DNA of 64,000 bases from Atrichornis clamosus (GCA_013400975.1 WBMZ01010832.1:124001-188000), one strand, 5' to 3'; shown: positions 38,170-52,672, numbered from the stretch's first letter. Numbers and translations: made by a program. Notes: a model not told the origin generated them from the sequence alone.

Positions 38170-39744
38170 GTGAGTTTGTTATTATACTATGAAAACCATT
38201 AAGCCACATTTACAATTTGTTGTATATTAATGGCATAAAAACAGTTTCTTATTTGCTACATGACACAGTGTGGAATCCTGAACTGAACTCACAGGAACAT
38301 GGTGTAGAAAGGAAAACTAATCCAGTCCAAATTCTCACTGGTGTCACTGGTGGATTGGAGTCTCTGGAGACTCCATAGCTCATGAGCAGAAGGACTGAAA
38401 AAAAGGCCAACCATAAATACCTAAAAGCACAGAGATAACATAGCCAGAGGCTGTGTTGAGGGGGAAAACAAAACCTGGAGGCAGTCATCAGGGAAACTGT
38501 TGCAAATTTAGGTGAAGAACTAACTAGTTGAACATATGTACACAATTGCAATGAGTTTATATTTTAGTTTAGGATGAGATTTTAATGTACTATGAGAATT
38601 TTAAAGAGACTTTTTCTCTCCAAGTCTACTAAGGATGCTGAGGACTTTTTCTGAATAACAAGGCAGAGGAAAGGGATGGTTCTGGGAAAAAAAAAAAAAA
38701 AAGAAGAAAAAAGACAAAGAAGCCTTGGCTCATTTGCAGACTCCACTGAATTTTAAAAATGCAAGAGATGTGGAAAACCCATAGAAAAATAGTTTAAATT
38801 CACTCTTTTTCTTAGCCAGTATCTGTTTGCCTTTACTGGAGAAGAGATATCCCCCAGAATTTAGATGGAAAGGATCATGCAGTCTACGAAAGAGCAAAAG
38901 AGAACTGCAATGTTGAGGATGCCCTGGGCTTTCTTTAGCAGGTACTTGCAATATTTACCTTTAGTGTGAAAAGGATAAGAGTTAGTTGCTTGCTTGCTTC
39001 TAAATTATAAAGATGATTGTTTCAATGTTAGTGAACAGTGGTTTGAAATAATAATATTTTTAGTGTGGTTAAAAAAATTCCCTCTGAAAGGGAGGAAATT
39101 TCTTGTATCAGAGGAGAGAAGGAAAGAGAGCACAGCAGATCTCCCCCTCTTCACTTGCTAATTGCCTGGAGAGGAAGAGCTTTGTTCCTACTGTCTTCAT
39201 CTCAAGAAACCCTGTGCTGTGGGCTCCACCTGTGCCATGTCACAGATATTTGCATATTTTGCAAATTCTTGACTTTAGAAAAATGTGGAAACAAAGTCTC
39301 TGTTGGACTCACAAGCAGTATTGTGTTGTTCTGGGGTGGCGCCCTCATGAGTTTTCAAGTGTCTCTTTATGGCCGGCCAAAAGGAAATTCTTTGTCTCAT
39401 TGCACACAGGGAGCTTAAAGAAGGGTGATTTTCTTTGAAGAACAGGTAACAAATTAAGAACACAGAGAAAAGGAGTGCAAAGTATGATAGTGCACAGTGG
39501 GTGAGGTAGATGTTTCTCAAATACATAAATTGATCCACCTCAGAAGCTGTCAATATAGCTATTGTAGAACTATTGGAGAACTAAAACATCCTTGTACTGT
39601 AACAACTCTGAACAACTTCTTCCTATCAAAGATCCTACTTTAAGGAAAATTAGGAACTATTGCTAAAATGTTGTGGGTTATTTTCCTACAAAGTTTGTCG
39701 ACTTGTTAAAAAAAAAAAAAAGGAGGGGAATCGGGTTAGGAGGT
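38170..39744. other. Single-copy DNA with two poly-A runs
   Basis: No supported gene. A-rich runs occur at 38,687-38,720 and 39,708-39,721; neither terminates a recognisable processed pseudogene. The frames at 39,065-39,438 (117 and 111 codons) overlap in different frames and look random. Confidence 0.5.
38356..38375. repeat. Palindrome, 9+2+9
   Basis: tggagtctc and gagactcca are exact complements around TG. Confidence 0.75.
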
Positions 39745-39912
39745 GATGTCTTGCCTAGTGAGGCCGTGGAGACTTCATCTATGGAGGTTTTCAAAATCCA
39801 AGTGGACAAGGCCCTGGGCAACCTGCTCTAGCAGATGCTGCTTTTAGCAGGAGTGGTCGGCTATAAACCTTCAGAGGTCCTTTTCAAACTCAGCTATTCT
39901 GTGATTCTATAA
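39745..39912 (+). mobile_element. CR1 LINE 3' end, sense strand
   Basis: The block gtggagacttcatctatgg, then gaggttttcaaaatccaagtgg, aaggccctgggcaacctgct and the terminal tattctgtgattctataatg reads as the CR1 ORF2 C-terminus and 3' tail in sense orientation. The terminal ATTCTGTG repeats are present. Apart from the SINE tail this is the only sense-strand CR1 sequence here. It is 5'-truncated, about 170 bp long and diverged. A 14-bp A run and a G-rich segment lie just upstream. Confidence 0.85.
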
Positions 39913-42900
39913 TGACATTTGCTGCTTTGTGAATGCACCAGTTGTGCAGGATAAAAGGAAGATGATCCCCAGGCAGCATCGAAAAGCCTGTGTTCCACAT
40001 TAAACTGGGTAGAGATTATGGCAGCCTACCATGCTTGCCAGCAGACCTTATCTCTGAGAACTCATGTAATTTGTTGCAATAAAGTGGCTGGTCTAAGTGC
40101 ATTTGCAATTCTAAAAATTAACATATTTTCAATTAGGGCTTTCTTGCCTGTTGCAAAACAAGAAACGTACAATAACTACTAATGGTTCTGTCCTGGAAAG
40201 TGTATGAATTAACCTTACAAATGTAGGAATAGAGCTCTGTCTGTAAGTACAAGAGTTGTGTGTGTGAGAGCTGTGAAACAGAGGTTGAAGAAGATTGAAA
40301 ATCAGTTAAACATGACCTTGGAACTGGAGGAAGGTGGAAAAAAGGAGGCGAGATATAGTCATCAAGGTGCAATACTGACTGTGGTATTGGTTATCTTTCC
40401 AAATGCTAAGGTTTTCTGAAGGTAATCTGTTGAGAAGTCATCTTTGTCACTGTTCCTGTGTTCAAAGACCCAGAAACTGCTTGGAAAATAGATGAAGTTG
40501 TGCAGTGCATGCATTGATAAAATTGGAACCAAGCAAAGAAAAGCAATTATGGAAGAATTTTGCAAATCAGGAAGCATGGAAACCTTGGGAAGGAAAAGGA
40601 TAATCTAGTAATTACTCTATATCTTTAGATTTGCACTTCTACAAATTCTGGCTGTTATTTGAGCAAAACAAAACACAGACCAGATTCTTATTTAATAATT
40701 TGTTTTGGGTTATTTTGTTTGCTTAATCGTCTCTGGACTTTGAGATTTAATGTCAGTTAATAGTTATTCAACATGCAATCAGTGTTGCCTTGATCACTCT
40801 GTTGTGGGTTGGTTTTTTTTCTGAAATGTTGCATACCTCTAAAAGACAAAGCTTCAGCATTTGGAACCAAGCTTTCAAAACTGTCAATAAGATTGCAGGA
40901 GCGTCTTTAACTGCTTAGGCTTAGCAGCACTGAATACTTTATTTGTTGCAAATTATTTGCTCAGTTGTCATAATGAAAATAACCTTCATGATCTCCTTCA
41001 ATGCAAATATGAGCAAGACAGATGGTGACATCACCAAGAAACTTCTCTCTGAAAGGTTAATCTGCTTCATAACTAGGAAACCTCATTAGCCAAGAGCCAT
41101 CATTCTAATTCCAAAGCTTGCACTTGTAGTATGGGAAATGCCAAGTTGCACATAGACTTAAAGACTTTAATCACCTTTCAGGAAAGTTACTTTCCAATAG
41201 TTCTTGCATTGCTTTTGCCTATCTGTTCCTAAGAATTGGTATTTTAATATTTGCTCTTTGCAACATAATTAATTAACCTAAATTAATTTCAATACATTTA
41301 GACTGAAGTCTGGTTTCTCAAATTTGTTCTAACTGTGCAAATAGTTATTTTTCCCCAGCTAAACTGAGACACGCACAGACACACACACTATTCTATTGAG
41401 AGACTAGGAAATTAAACTGCAGTGGTGTAGGAAGATATGAATGACCTGGGACCTGCTTTATTTAAGCAACTTCAGTACCATAAACTGTTCCATAATGCAT
41501 TCAGAGAGGGTGATACATTGCACTGATGCTTATGTCAAAACCCCAGATGCACATTTTGCAAGAACTTGGATGTGAATGTTGTTTGTTGTTGTTTGTTTAC
41601 TCTGGTGGATAATCTAGAACAGTTTCATCTTTCTCATTTAGCTTTTAGACTGCTCAAAAGATGGTAGCCTCACCACCATTTATTTTTTTTGTTATAAAAG
41701 GCATGTTCACAGGTAGTGTCAAGACAGAAAAGCTAGTCACAGATACCAGGTGGGCGGACGGGCAGCCAGCCAGCCTAATCAAGCTGAGATCATAGGCACA
41801 AGACACTGCCCTCCTCCAGTGTTTTCTCACCATGCTATGCCTCACAAAGAACTTCTCGAAATACATGGCATTATAGCACTGGGCTCTGAACTCCTAGTGT
41901 CCAGCTTTAACTTTGTTTGATGAGCAGGTAAAACATCTGTAAAGACTATTCCTTGGGGTTAAATATCTGCACTTGAGTAGGTTGATGAAGTGCTATAAAA
42001 TACTTCTACATTTTTATGGATTTTATATATATATAAAAGGGTAACCCTGCTATTCTGTCCCAGTTTTATTCTTTAATTAAAATTGAGTACACAATATGCA
42101 TGCACTATGAGGTTATTTACAAGGAAACTTTTCCATCATCTTTTTACACTCTGCCTGATGAAATCTCTGTGTTAGCCCATCATTTTTGCCAACATCAACC
42201 CAATGTGTATTTGAATTACTTGTGCTTTAGGAACTCTATACAATATTAATGAGATGCTTTGGTTTTCTTTAGCTGTAGACACTTTAGCATCAAATTAGCC
42301 CAGCTCTGCAGTAGACTTGTTTTTTTTAACAGGGTTTTATAAGGTAATTAGAGTATCATTAGAGACAATTAATTCCTGTCTGCACTTTAGAAATCAATCC
42401 TACAAAAATCCTCCTGTTTCTAAACTACTTTTGTTATTTTAAATCAATTTTAGATGGCCAGCCTAAACTCTCCATGAGAAAAGTTCCCTGATCCGAACAT
42501 GACCTTCAAAGTGAATCATCATAAAGTTTATGTCTTGTACTTTACATGTTGCTGCTGAAAAGATTCTTGATATTTCTTTAATTAGAAGTTGTTAGTTTAA
42601 TTACGTAAAAGGGTTGCATGTTTCAAGAAGAGCTGGCCCTCTAAGCCGTACTGCTTAGCCCTCCTACCACTTTCCTGGTAAGAGGCTGAGCTACAGCCCA
42701 GCTCATTGTTTGAATGATCTATTAAGATGGGAACTGCACAGGCCAGAATGGTTTCTGAAGGAAGCAAAGGTCAAGTAAAGATTGGAAGGTTGGTCTGGAG
42801 TTTGTTTTCCTTCCCTTCTTAAGACAAAATCCTGAAATACTGGAATAAAAAACAGAGTTGAGTGGACCTGAAGAAAGTGTGTGAGGTTAAAGAGAAATAG

Positions 42901-45363
42901 ATGAGAAGTTCCCTTTTCCAGGAAGAGTAGGGCTCCTGCCAGCAGCTATTGTTCTTCCTAGCAGTGACTGGGAAATTCTGTCTTTCATCTAAATGCTATT
43001 TTCTCTTACTAAATTAAATCACAAGAAAGGAAGACCTTCTATGGTGTCTGATGGATGCAATATGAAAATGTCAGATCCTGCACTTTCAAGAAATTTCAGT
43101 TTGGAAAAAGATTGTGGGTAATGGTTTCTCTCAAACAACACATAAAGGAGGTAGACTAAAGCATACTTGAGGGTAGTAGGACAGCTCTTTATGAAGCTTG
43201 GTGGACAGGTGGCATGATTATGATGGGTCAGTGTAGGCATATAGACTTCTGGATTGATCAAGAAGCAACTAAACACTTTATTAGGCAAATAATTTAAACT
43301 TGGCTATGTGGTACAAAATAATTTTTTTTTAAAAGCAGGGGTTGTTGAAGGGTGTTTGTGTGAAATGGGGGATGTGTCTTTTTTCAGTTCTTTATTATAG
43401 CAGACTGAATCAAGTTTTCACATGTCTCTTGGCCTCATTTTTCGGCTTATGAAACCTCTTAGCAAACCTTGCCCTATACTCTAATTGCCAAGCTGCAACT
43501 AAAGTAACATGATTTCTTAGCACAACTAGTAGCTCTCATTGGATTGTGGTAGAATTGTGAATATTTTACCTTCCTAAACACTGTCATTTGTTTCAAGCTT
43601 AAGGAGCAATTGTCCACGTGTGACACAATGTAAAAATCAGTGGGTTTGTGTATATTTGTTGTTGGTTTTTTTGAATGGTTACCTTGATCCTAATTGAATG
43701 CCCATGAAAGTTAATGGGAAAGCTGCTATTCCTTCTCTGGATTTTTTTTTCCTCCTGCTGCTCTCTTAAAAATACTCATTTAAAATACAGAATTTTCTCC
43801 ACAGGATTATCAGGAGAGTTATTCAGGGATAAGTGACTCAAATAACATATATTTTGGGCTAAACGCCTTGTGTTTTCTTTTGATTAGATTATAATTTTTG
43901 ACATGCTTAAAATCTCTCATCCTAATACTTATGGTAAAAGTTTATCTACGCTCCAGCATGGCCATTGCAGTCAGAAATCCTCATGGCAGAAAACTGATTT
44001 CTAAGAGGAGTAAGACATTCACCCTAAAAGATTTTTAAACATAGTGGAATGATTGTTTAACTACTAATACCTAAAGAAAACAGCTCTTCCACACCTTCCC
44101 ATTCCCCAAGAAATAATATCTGCTTTATGGATGTTTTAGTTTCACAGTGTTTTCTTAGGGCTTGGGTGCAGACAGGTAATCTTCACATACTGATTTCTCA
44201 CTGGAATTTTCTTTGCAAAGTATCTTTTTTTTCTTTTTTTTTTTACTGCTATTTATGACAATCTTGAAAAACGCATTTTCATTATTCCAAATTCATTAAT
44301 TTTTCAGAATGGTGATTGCTAGGCCCTCCTCATTTAGGGAGCTGTGTTCACGTGGTCAGTTGAAGCAACTTCATACTAGCTCTGTCCAGGTCCAAAATCA
44401 GGTCTCATCCTAGCCCTGAGTGCTGCTACTTGCAGGCCTTGCCCATGCTGTTATCTCCTGCCCCGAGTGGACTTCTCTAAGAGTGAGGCTGATGTTTGCA
44501 AAGTGCAGAGTCTAGATGTCCAACTGCAAAAAAGTTCAGGGTGATATTTTTGCCTTATCTCAAGTTGTAAATAACAAGGACTTGTTGCAATCTAAGGTTT
44601 CTGCAACTACAGTCAACATAAGTACATTGGGCTGGTTATAGGGAATTGGCAGTCATGTACAAATATTTGCACTTCCAGCTCAACAGTTCAGTGACTGATA
44701 CCACTTTGCTTTAGTTCTGCATGTCACTAGCAGTCAAAGTGAATAGAAACCTGAGCCTAAATAACTGTGAATGGATAAAGTCATGTAGAAAGACACAAAT
44801 ACCACCACTTATAGTGCTGCAGAGCATGAGAGCTAGGGTTACCTACTGACAGCATGTACTAAAAAAATTGGTTAAGCTGGCGAGAACTTCAATAGGTTTC
44901 ATTTGTAGTTCTTTCATAACCTTAAACACTGGGTGAAAGCAGAAATGCTTTCATTAGGGATGTTATAGGCCACCTATATAGTGATGTTATCTTGTCATGA
45001 TGCAGTGCCATGGGGAGCATTCAAAGATTTCTTATACTGCTAGGAAAATAAACATTAACAGTCTTTAATGCCTTTGATTCATGGAAGTACTATTGCTATA
45101 AAGAGACCTTGGAGAGGAGGGTTTGCCACATACCAACCATTTATCAGTTTTATTGGACATTAAAATTATTTTATGCCTTGAAACCTCTGAATCCATAACA
45201 AAAGAATTTAACTTTTCTCTGTGTGTTTTGTGCATGATGTGTTCCACATCTTCCTTATCCTTGTCCCTCAGAAAAAATTTCACAGTTACTGTTGTAGGTG
45301 GTAGGATATCATTGTTAGTAAAAATGATGCAGAGTATAGAAACAGTCACTGAACTGCAGTGTT

Positions 45364-45387
45364 AGATGCCTCCTTTCTGAGGCATCT
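45364..45387. repeat. Inverted repeat, 9+6+9
   Basis: agatgcctc and gaggcatct are exact complements with a 6-nt loop. It lies in unique sequence. Confidence 0.7.
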
Positions 45388-48300
45388 GAGCTTAAAATAT
45401 TGTTACATCTAGGAGTCTGAATGTCACTGCAGGTATACTTTTCCCCCCATCCTAGAAAAACTTTTGCCATAAAATGAAACATAGTATGCAGTATTGAGTA
45501 GAGTTGGTGGTGCTGAAAGAAAAATGAGATGGGCAATCAGTTTGACATCTCTGAGTTTACAAATACTCTTTGCCAGAAAAATGAGCCACAATGATATGTA
45601 TAGGTTGTCCAATTTGCAAAGTAGGTAATTTGAGCAGTTCCCCAGACAAGAAACTATTCCATGGTGATGATCATGTATCATGACATCAAGACAGTTGATT
45701 GAAGGAGCTGGGCCTGACACCACTGATTAAACTCAGGCCTGTCCAGAGGGGAATTGATTACATATGGCCCAGTAGTGTGATGCAGTGAGAGAAAAGGGCA
45801 AAGATGCTCTCTACGTCCTTGTAGCAGTCCAGTAACATTTATGAATGAGATGCATAGAATTATCTGAAATGTGCTAGCCCCAAATTGAAGTGGGCCTTAT
45901 TTGCCAGGAGAAACCAGTAACTGTCACAGGTCATTTCTACTTTAAGACCAAATTAAAATGATATATGAGAATAAAAAGATATATGCACAATATACTTAGT
46001 TTGCGTACACAGTTTGCCACCTCTCTTGAGGTCCTCTGGGCTCTGCTAGTGAGTGTTATCCTAATGTTTCCCTGGCTTCTTGCTTGGTTTCCTCACAAGC
46101 CGAACTCTTTGACTCCTTCCTTGACAGAAAAGTGCAGAATTTGTACGAACCATACGTTTTGCAATATCCTCACCTTTTTTGTCTGCAATACTGATTATGT
46201 AATAAATCAGTGCATTGAGTTGAGTTGTCCCTTTAGCCATCATCTCAAACTTTGCATCATGTCTTCCTCTTAATATAATCAAAGAACTTCCCAAGACAAG
46301 CTGTCACTTGGAATTCTTGCCAAATGATACTGCAGATCTAATGGGACCAAGTGAGATACGCTACTCTGAACATAAATGGATTCCTGCCTTCTCATTTCTT
46401 GCTGTGCTGAACTTTGTCTGAAGCAATGTGCTTAAAAATGTTTGACTTGCATCCCAGAAAGCCCCTGTAAAGCCTGAGATAATAAAGTGCAGTGTATATA
46501 GAGAACATAATATAATTCAGCAATAACTTGGGAGGGGTTCAGCATGAAATTTCTGCCTCATGCAATGATCTCTGCCTTTTTCTACTCTTTACCTTTCGGT
46601 GTATACATAAGGTGCATGAAGTGTGGTTTTGTTTTCCTTCCTCCCTTTTGCTTTTTGCTTAGAAATCTGAGGTACCTGGGATTACAGCAGTAGATACACA
46701 GTAACAGTAAATTTGTATTCTGCAAGGGCTGGAAGAAATATAATCTTGTAATTTGTAATTAGCTATAAGACACTTAGAAAACTATGCTCACCCTGATGGA
46801 AAAATTCTTGGTTTAACTCTTCACAGTTCTACTTTAAATTTCTCTCCTTCAGTCTGTGCTGTGGATCTCATACTGGGTTTCCCCACAAACTATTAGGAAG
46901 TTTAGGACTCTTGGGGTGTGATCCAATAAACCTGTGCTCTCTTTGTAGTAGAATTTGCAAAAGGCTGTATTCAGGAGCTAGTTAAGAAAGCACTTCCTCA
47001 GGACTCCAGTGGTCTGAGCATATATGTGCAGTTGGCTGTTAGATTTCAGCAGAGTTTTAGTAAATTCTTAACAGCACAAGCACACACTCCAATGTATTAT
47101 ACAGAAGTGCTGGTCTTTCTATCAGAATGCCTTCCTGTGTTTAATAGAACTGTGAGCTGTTTAGCTTCTTTCTTTCTGGCTTGGTTTGGTTTGGTTTGGT
47201 TTTCTTCTGATCAGCCAGTCCCAAGCACACTTGTAGCTGTTCATGTACAAATGTATACATATACATCCTATGCTAGAGATATTGTATTGATAAATGTACC
47301 TAGATCCATATGGTGTATAGGCATGGCTTGTATTGTACTTCTAAAGATAAGTAGAGAGAAGTAGGTTTTTAAGTGTTCCCTCAGAATCTTATTGCTCATT
47401 TGTATCACCTTATACAATCAACAAAATCAACAAAGATTACCTGTAAGGCAATCTAAGTTTTTCCTACATGCAGGGTTTGTGTACACATGTTGAAACATGA
47501 AATTATCTTCTGCTTGAATAACTCTCTTCTAATTACAATATGAAAAAGAAATTGTTGGGTGACTTATTTTTATTTTCCAATTAACCAAGAAGGTTAACAT
47601 CCTGCTTTGTATTTTTCAGCTTACTTTCTATTATACCTGCCAGATGGGTTCAGATGTCTGTGGGGACCTTTGGAGACTATAAAAAACTTGGCAATGGGGA
47701 GACATCCAGGAAACAATGTAGTGAACTGCTGTCTTCTATGTTTATTTATACTTGTGTGTTTTTTTCCAGAATTTTCTCTTGGTTTTTGATATTCAAGCAC
47801 TTAAGCATTTCCATTGTATTTTTCAGAAAGCACTCTGACTCATGTTCTGTAAATGCTGCTGTGTAAATCCTGTATCTCAATCGATTAACAGTTTACAGCC
47901 TTCTTCCCTTCAAGCAGTTGCTAAAATTAGTAACACCATATAAAGACTGTCTGTAAGCTAGGATATGTGTTTGAAATAAAACGTTAAGTTATTCACTTGG
48001 AGATAAAGTTTATGCAAGCTTCTCTGGTTTTGTTCAGAGTACATTCTCAAGCAGATGAGGTTGCGTTAGTCTGTAATTAATGAACTTATGGTGCTCTGAG
48101 ACCTATCGAGGAAAAATAGCTCTAACAACTTCTCACTATTACATTTGTTGACAATTAGAATATCGTAGAATTAGTCTGGATTATTTCATTAGCTATAATC
48201 TTGATGTGGAGCGTTATGAACGAGAGCTCCAATCTGAATGCTTTCAGAATTCCTTCTACAGAGATGATTGAGGAAAGTGTGTCTGTTTTGTGATAACATT

Positions 48301-51300
48301 TAAAATGCATTTTTCCTTGGTTATTTTGCAGGCATCAAAATGAAACATTTCTATCTTCAAAATTATGCAAAAATCTTCTAAAATCTGCTGTTTCTCTTGT
48401 TCTTTCCTCCTTCCTCTTCCCATCATTGAATATATTAAAAGTTAAGTTAATGGGAAAAAAAAACCACCTAGACAACTAAAACTCCAAACTTTCTGAAACT
48501 ATACAAATTTTGCAAGTGTTTAAGAAAATAAATAAAATTATATCATGATTGGTAGTAAGAAGACAGAATGATTTTTATCAATGCAGATCTAATTTTTTCT
48601 ATGCCACAGTTCCTGGTCACATTTCTTCTTTGGAGAATATTTTCTCTTCAGGAACTTCTAACATTTTCTAGCATATTTAGTCCTGCATAGGTACAAGGAA
48701 ATTCCTATTTCTCTAGAACACAATTTAGCTTTTTCAAATACTTGCCAATTCTTCTTTGAATTAAATATTAAGTGGCCACGTGGCTTATGTTTATTTTAAC
48801 TAGTAATGCATTTTAATGATTCTAAACTTTCAGGAAAGAGGTCCAGTTTAATGTAATGCCCATCAGGTCTGTAGTTATAGGGATAAAAGTATCACTCACT
48901 TTAGCCTATCAAAGTATGCAAAGCGTGTTCCTCAAGTTTTCAATGTTTTCTTTCTTGACTCTATAAATTCATACATCCCAAGGTCAGTATCTTCACTGTT
49001 TTACATTATGGATGAATGTCAGTGACAGTGTCTTCCCCTTTTTACCTTTAGACATGTTGATTTTTCATGATGTTTATTTCACTCTCAGAAAGTGTCAGGC
49101 ACAGATAAACTGATGTATGGATACAAGAGAATAATAATGGGAACATGTTACTTTTTATGTCCTCCTGGGATTGAAAACACTGGTCCTGGAGAAGCAAAGA
49201 TTTCATCCTCTTGGGAAACTCACTTTAAAATTCTTAACAGAGTTATCTCTGAATCTTCCATCGGTTTTATTCAAGACAGATTTCTTTTTTTCTTCTAATA
49301 GCTTTTGAAATGGGTGGAAGGAAATGGCCATCCCTAGTACTTTTCATTGTATAGTTTATATCATTGGGTTACATATCATGCTTTCCAGCTCTGTGTACGC
49401 TGAAGTGCTTGAAGCTCTGAATGACATAAATATTTAATTTAGAAACAAAAGGCACACTACCACCCTATGCATATTTATGGAGTTTTTCATCCTGTGAACT
49501 CATCACAAAGGACTTGGAAGAACAAAGCAGGACTTTGGTATTGTGACAATAAACTGTACTACAGTTTATAAAACAGAGGGTAATTTTTACTAGTTCAAAG
49601 TCTCTATCAAACAAGTGTGCCTCTTTAATTTAAAAGTAGAGTAGGTAGAGTTAAATGGTGAAATGAAGACAAACCTGTTTTAATCAAAACAGAGGAAAGT
49701 TAGTACATATTTTCTGTTCAGTCATTCATCATTCCTGTCAAATAAGACTGAATGTAGCCCAAATATCCTAAACTTTTAATTAAATAAATAAATAAACAGA
49801 TAGATAGATAAAAGACAAAGGTACTGCTTTTTTAATGGTCTTTGAGTTTTGAGAGGGAAGATAGGACATGTAGTCAGTCAAGAGTTTCCCTATGTACAAT
49901 GCAGAAATCCCTTTTGTTATAAGAGTCAAGCTTTTTGCAAATTATGTATAATTGTTAGATGAAGTGCTGAAGATGATTTGGAAAGAAAGGACCTTCCCAA
50001 CTGTTTTTGTTGCAGAACAGAAGAGGGAAAGGGTGTTGATGAGTCTTTTCCTTCTCTGATATGGGTCAGATATCTGTAGACATACTGAAGATGGACAGCT
50101 GAAGTTGCAGTATGACACCTATCAGCAATTTTCAAAATTAGCTATCTGCATCTTTAAGCAGCTAAATACCTTTAAAAAAATTATAAGGTTCTCCACTGCT
50201 TAAGTTGTTTTGATTTCTCTACAGTAAGAGAGTCTCCTTTTAGTGCTGAAATAACAAGGTTAGAGTGCCATAGCACCAGTTTCCATTAGGTCTAGAATGA
50301 CCAGAACCTAAACCTGTGGAGCACTCTATCAGTGTAACTTCAGCCTGCCATTAAAGTCTTTCTCCCTGGCAATTCAGCAAGACAGGTTTATCAGTGAGCT
50401 AACTGTTCTCTCAGAGACTTGTGCCATGCAAGCCACTGTTTGTGCCTGTTTAGCATACTTCTACCTATTGCCATCCAGTCCCAAAAGACATTCCAGTAGA
50501 AGCATGCAGCCCTTTTGTGCATTTGGGTCTTGGGAACTGTAGGTACTTTCACCAAAGACAAACTTCATTTCTATTTAAACCAGAGACTTGAAATATCAGC
50601 ATGGGTTTCTTTTGCTCTCTTTTTGCCCTCTACCCTGCATAGGATTTACTGAATGATTGCCTCAGATAAGCAGAATCTGGCCTTTTCTCCCAGAGCATCT
50701 GTGATACCCACAGTAAAGGTTGACTTAGAAACTTTGTCATTTCCCTCGTTTTGACCATTCCACTGCATGGCAAATTGTTCACAGGTGGAGATGAGGGTAA
50801 AACTGGAAATTTTAGGAGGCCTTAGGGATTTACATAAATATATGCTGTGACTCTGTATTGTAGTACATAATTTGCATTAGCATGGTACTTGTCCTGTAAT
50901 GCTCCTGTATTCTAAAGTGTCATTAATCAGTAAGTGCCATTCAGGCTTCATCATTGTAAAGCTGCAAGATAAAGCTTATTTGTTTGAAAAGAAGTGCCAA
51001 ATACACCTTTTCTGTTACACTGGTGATCAGTCTCTTCTTTCCTGTCAGAGTGCATTTTCCTAGCATATGTCTAGGAAAACAGTCCCTGAAGCAAAGATCC
51101 AGCTAGACCTTTGACAATACTCAGAAGCTGATTCTTAGGGAATTATGGACAAAGAGCAGAAACATATCATGCTGTTTCTCTCAAAGACTCAGCTTCCAGA
51201 TAATCTGGGACTCTGCCACAAAGCTGTTTGGTTTCTTAGTGAAGATTATATCTTTTTAATTGCTTCAAATTGGTCCCAGTTCCATGAACCTCTTCAATTA

Positions 51301-51754
51301 GGCCTTGAGCCTGTGCCAGCTTTCACCACCTACAGTATCATGCAGCAAGTTTTCAGTTCATTCATGTGATCTGAAGAATTAATTTTTTCTTTGTCTTCAG
51401 GCTGACACCTGTTAGTTTTGGTCAGTGTCTCTGCTCCTGGAAACACTTGGCGATCATTCACATTTTCTCTTCCTGTCCACCTCATTTAGGCCAAAGAGCT
51501 TTGTGGAAGTCTCCTCCTGCCCTACATCTGCCCATGTCCATGCAGTGACCTCCCAGGTTTCAATCTGAGCTTCAGAAAAATAGTAACCACCTCTCATTCT
51601 GTCACAATTCTTTTTCTATCAGACAGAATGTTCATCATAAATGTACACAGGGTGTAGATGTTAAAGAAAGTTAATCAGGAAAGGCGTCTAGGGACTCCTA
51701 GTTCATAACCACCTTCTTAGATTTTCACATCATCCTCTCTATGTTTGTCATCTA

Positions 51755-51800
51755 ATGTCACATAATGTGTGACATAACGTCACTTTGAGTGATCATCACT
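51755..51800. repeat. Two adjacent short dyads with a CRE-like core
   Basis: atgtcac/gtgacat (51,755-51,775) is followed by agtgat-c-atcact (51,788-51,800). Between them gtgacataacgtcac repeats the GTCAC/GTGAC half-site and includes an ACGTCA, the half-site bound by CREB/ATF proteins. A regulatory role is inference. Confidence 0.45.
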
Positions 51801-52397
51801 GTACAACACAAACCTCTATCCTTCACTGTTCATATTTCACAAACTGAATCATATGTCTCCCAAGGTTTTCTGCATAGTCTTACTCTTTGGGCTGTTTTGG
51901 TAATGAAGCTGAGTCATGGTATTTGATCAGAGTGACTGATGTCTTATGGGTTATGACAGGGAGGAGTGAAATGCACCAAATAAAGAGAGGATCCATAAGA
52001 AATAAATCATGCTAGAGGTGGGTGGATTGTCAGTTCCTCATCCTTTTATAGATGAGCTCTGTCTCCCATGCAGGGTATCTTTTTCAGCAAAGGGACAGCA
52101 GCATCCAGTACCATTGCATTAAGGAAGTGATAGGGCACCTATGGTTTTATGGTCCTGCTGTCTCCTAGAGTTTGAGCATACAGAGAAACTTCATTGATAA
52201 TGAATTCTTTGTTACTAGTCAACTTTCTAGCGGCCTCCTGTTCCTTCACAAATCTTACTTTTGGAAGAAAAAACTTGGCAGGAAAGAGGAGAGGGAAGAG
52301 GGTGAGAAGGGAGAAAAAGTCACACTGTTGTATGGCCAAACATAGGCTGAATAACTTGATAGCTGTAGATACTTACTTTTTCCAGTTAAATTTTCTT

Positions 52398-52417
52398 TCT
52401 GAGAGAATTCTCTCAGA
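52398..52417. repeat. Perfect 20-bp palindrome
   Basis: tctgagagaattctctcaga equals its own reverse complement and contains an EcoRI-type GAATTC core. It sits about 260 bp before the first LTR-like segment. Confidence 0.85.
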
Positions 52418-52672
52418 TCATTTTCATTTATATTGCAGTGTAGCCTAAGATAGAGGTCTCCACGGACTGGGAGTACACCGCTAGGAACAGGGAGCTGATA
52501 CACTGCTAATAGGTTATGCATCAAGAAGACAATCTTACTAGAATTGTGTTTAAAACTTTATAGGTTTGTGGAAGGGAATGGGGAATAGAGAAAGCTTTGA
52601 GCCTATGGCTATGATCTGATTATAAGAGATCACTGCCCAAATTAAGGTGCAAACAAGACCATTCCATCAATA

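Larger units (their letters stand above)
39913..52672. other. Long single-copy non-coding stretch
   Basis: About 12.8 kb without a supported gene or interspersed repeat. Open frames stay at or below 112 codons. Simple sequence includes (TA)n at about 42,023-42,037, a T run at about 44,225-44,244, (TTGG)n-type (ttggtttggtttgg) at 47,181-47,203, and TAAA followed by GATA repeats at 49,781-49,811. AT-rich patches with repeated TAAT cores, for example 42,330-42,440, might be conserved non-coding elements, but this cannot be judged without alignment. Confidence 0.5.

Noticed and set aside
38687..38720. Poly-A run as the tail of a processed pseudogene
   Set aside because: The upstream sequence contains no recognisable transcript or polyadenylation signal at the right spacing.
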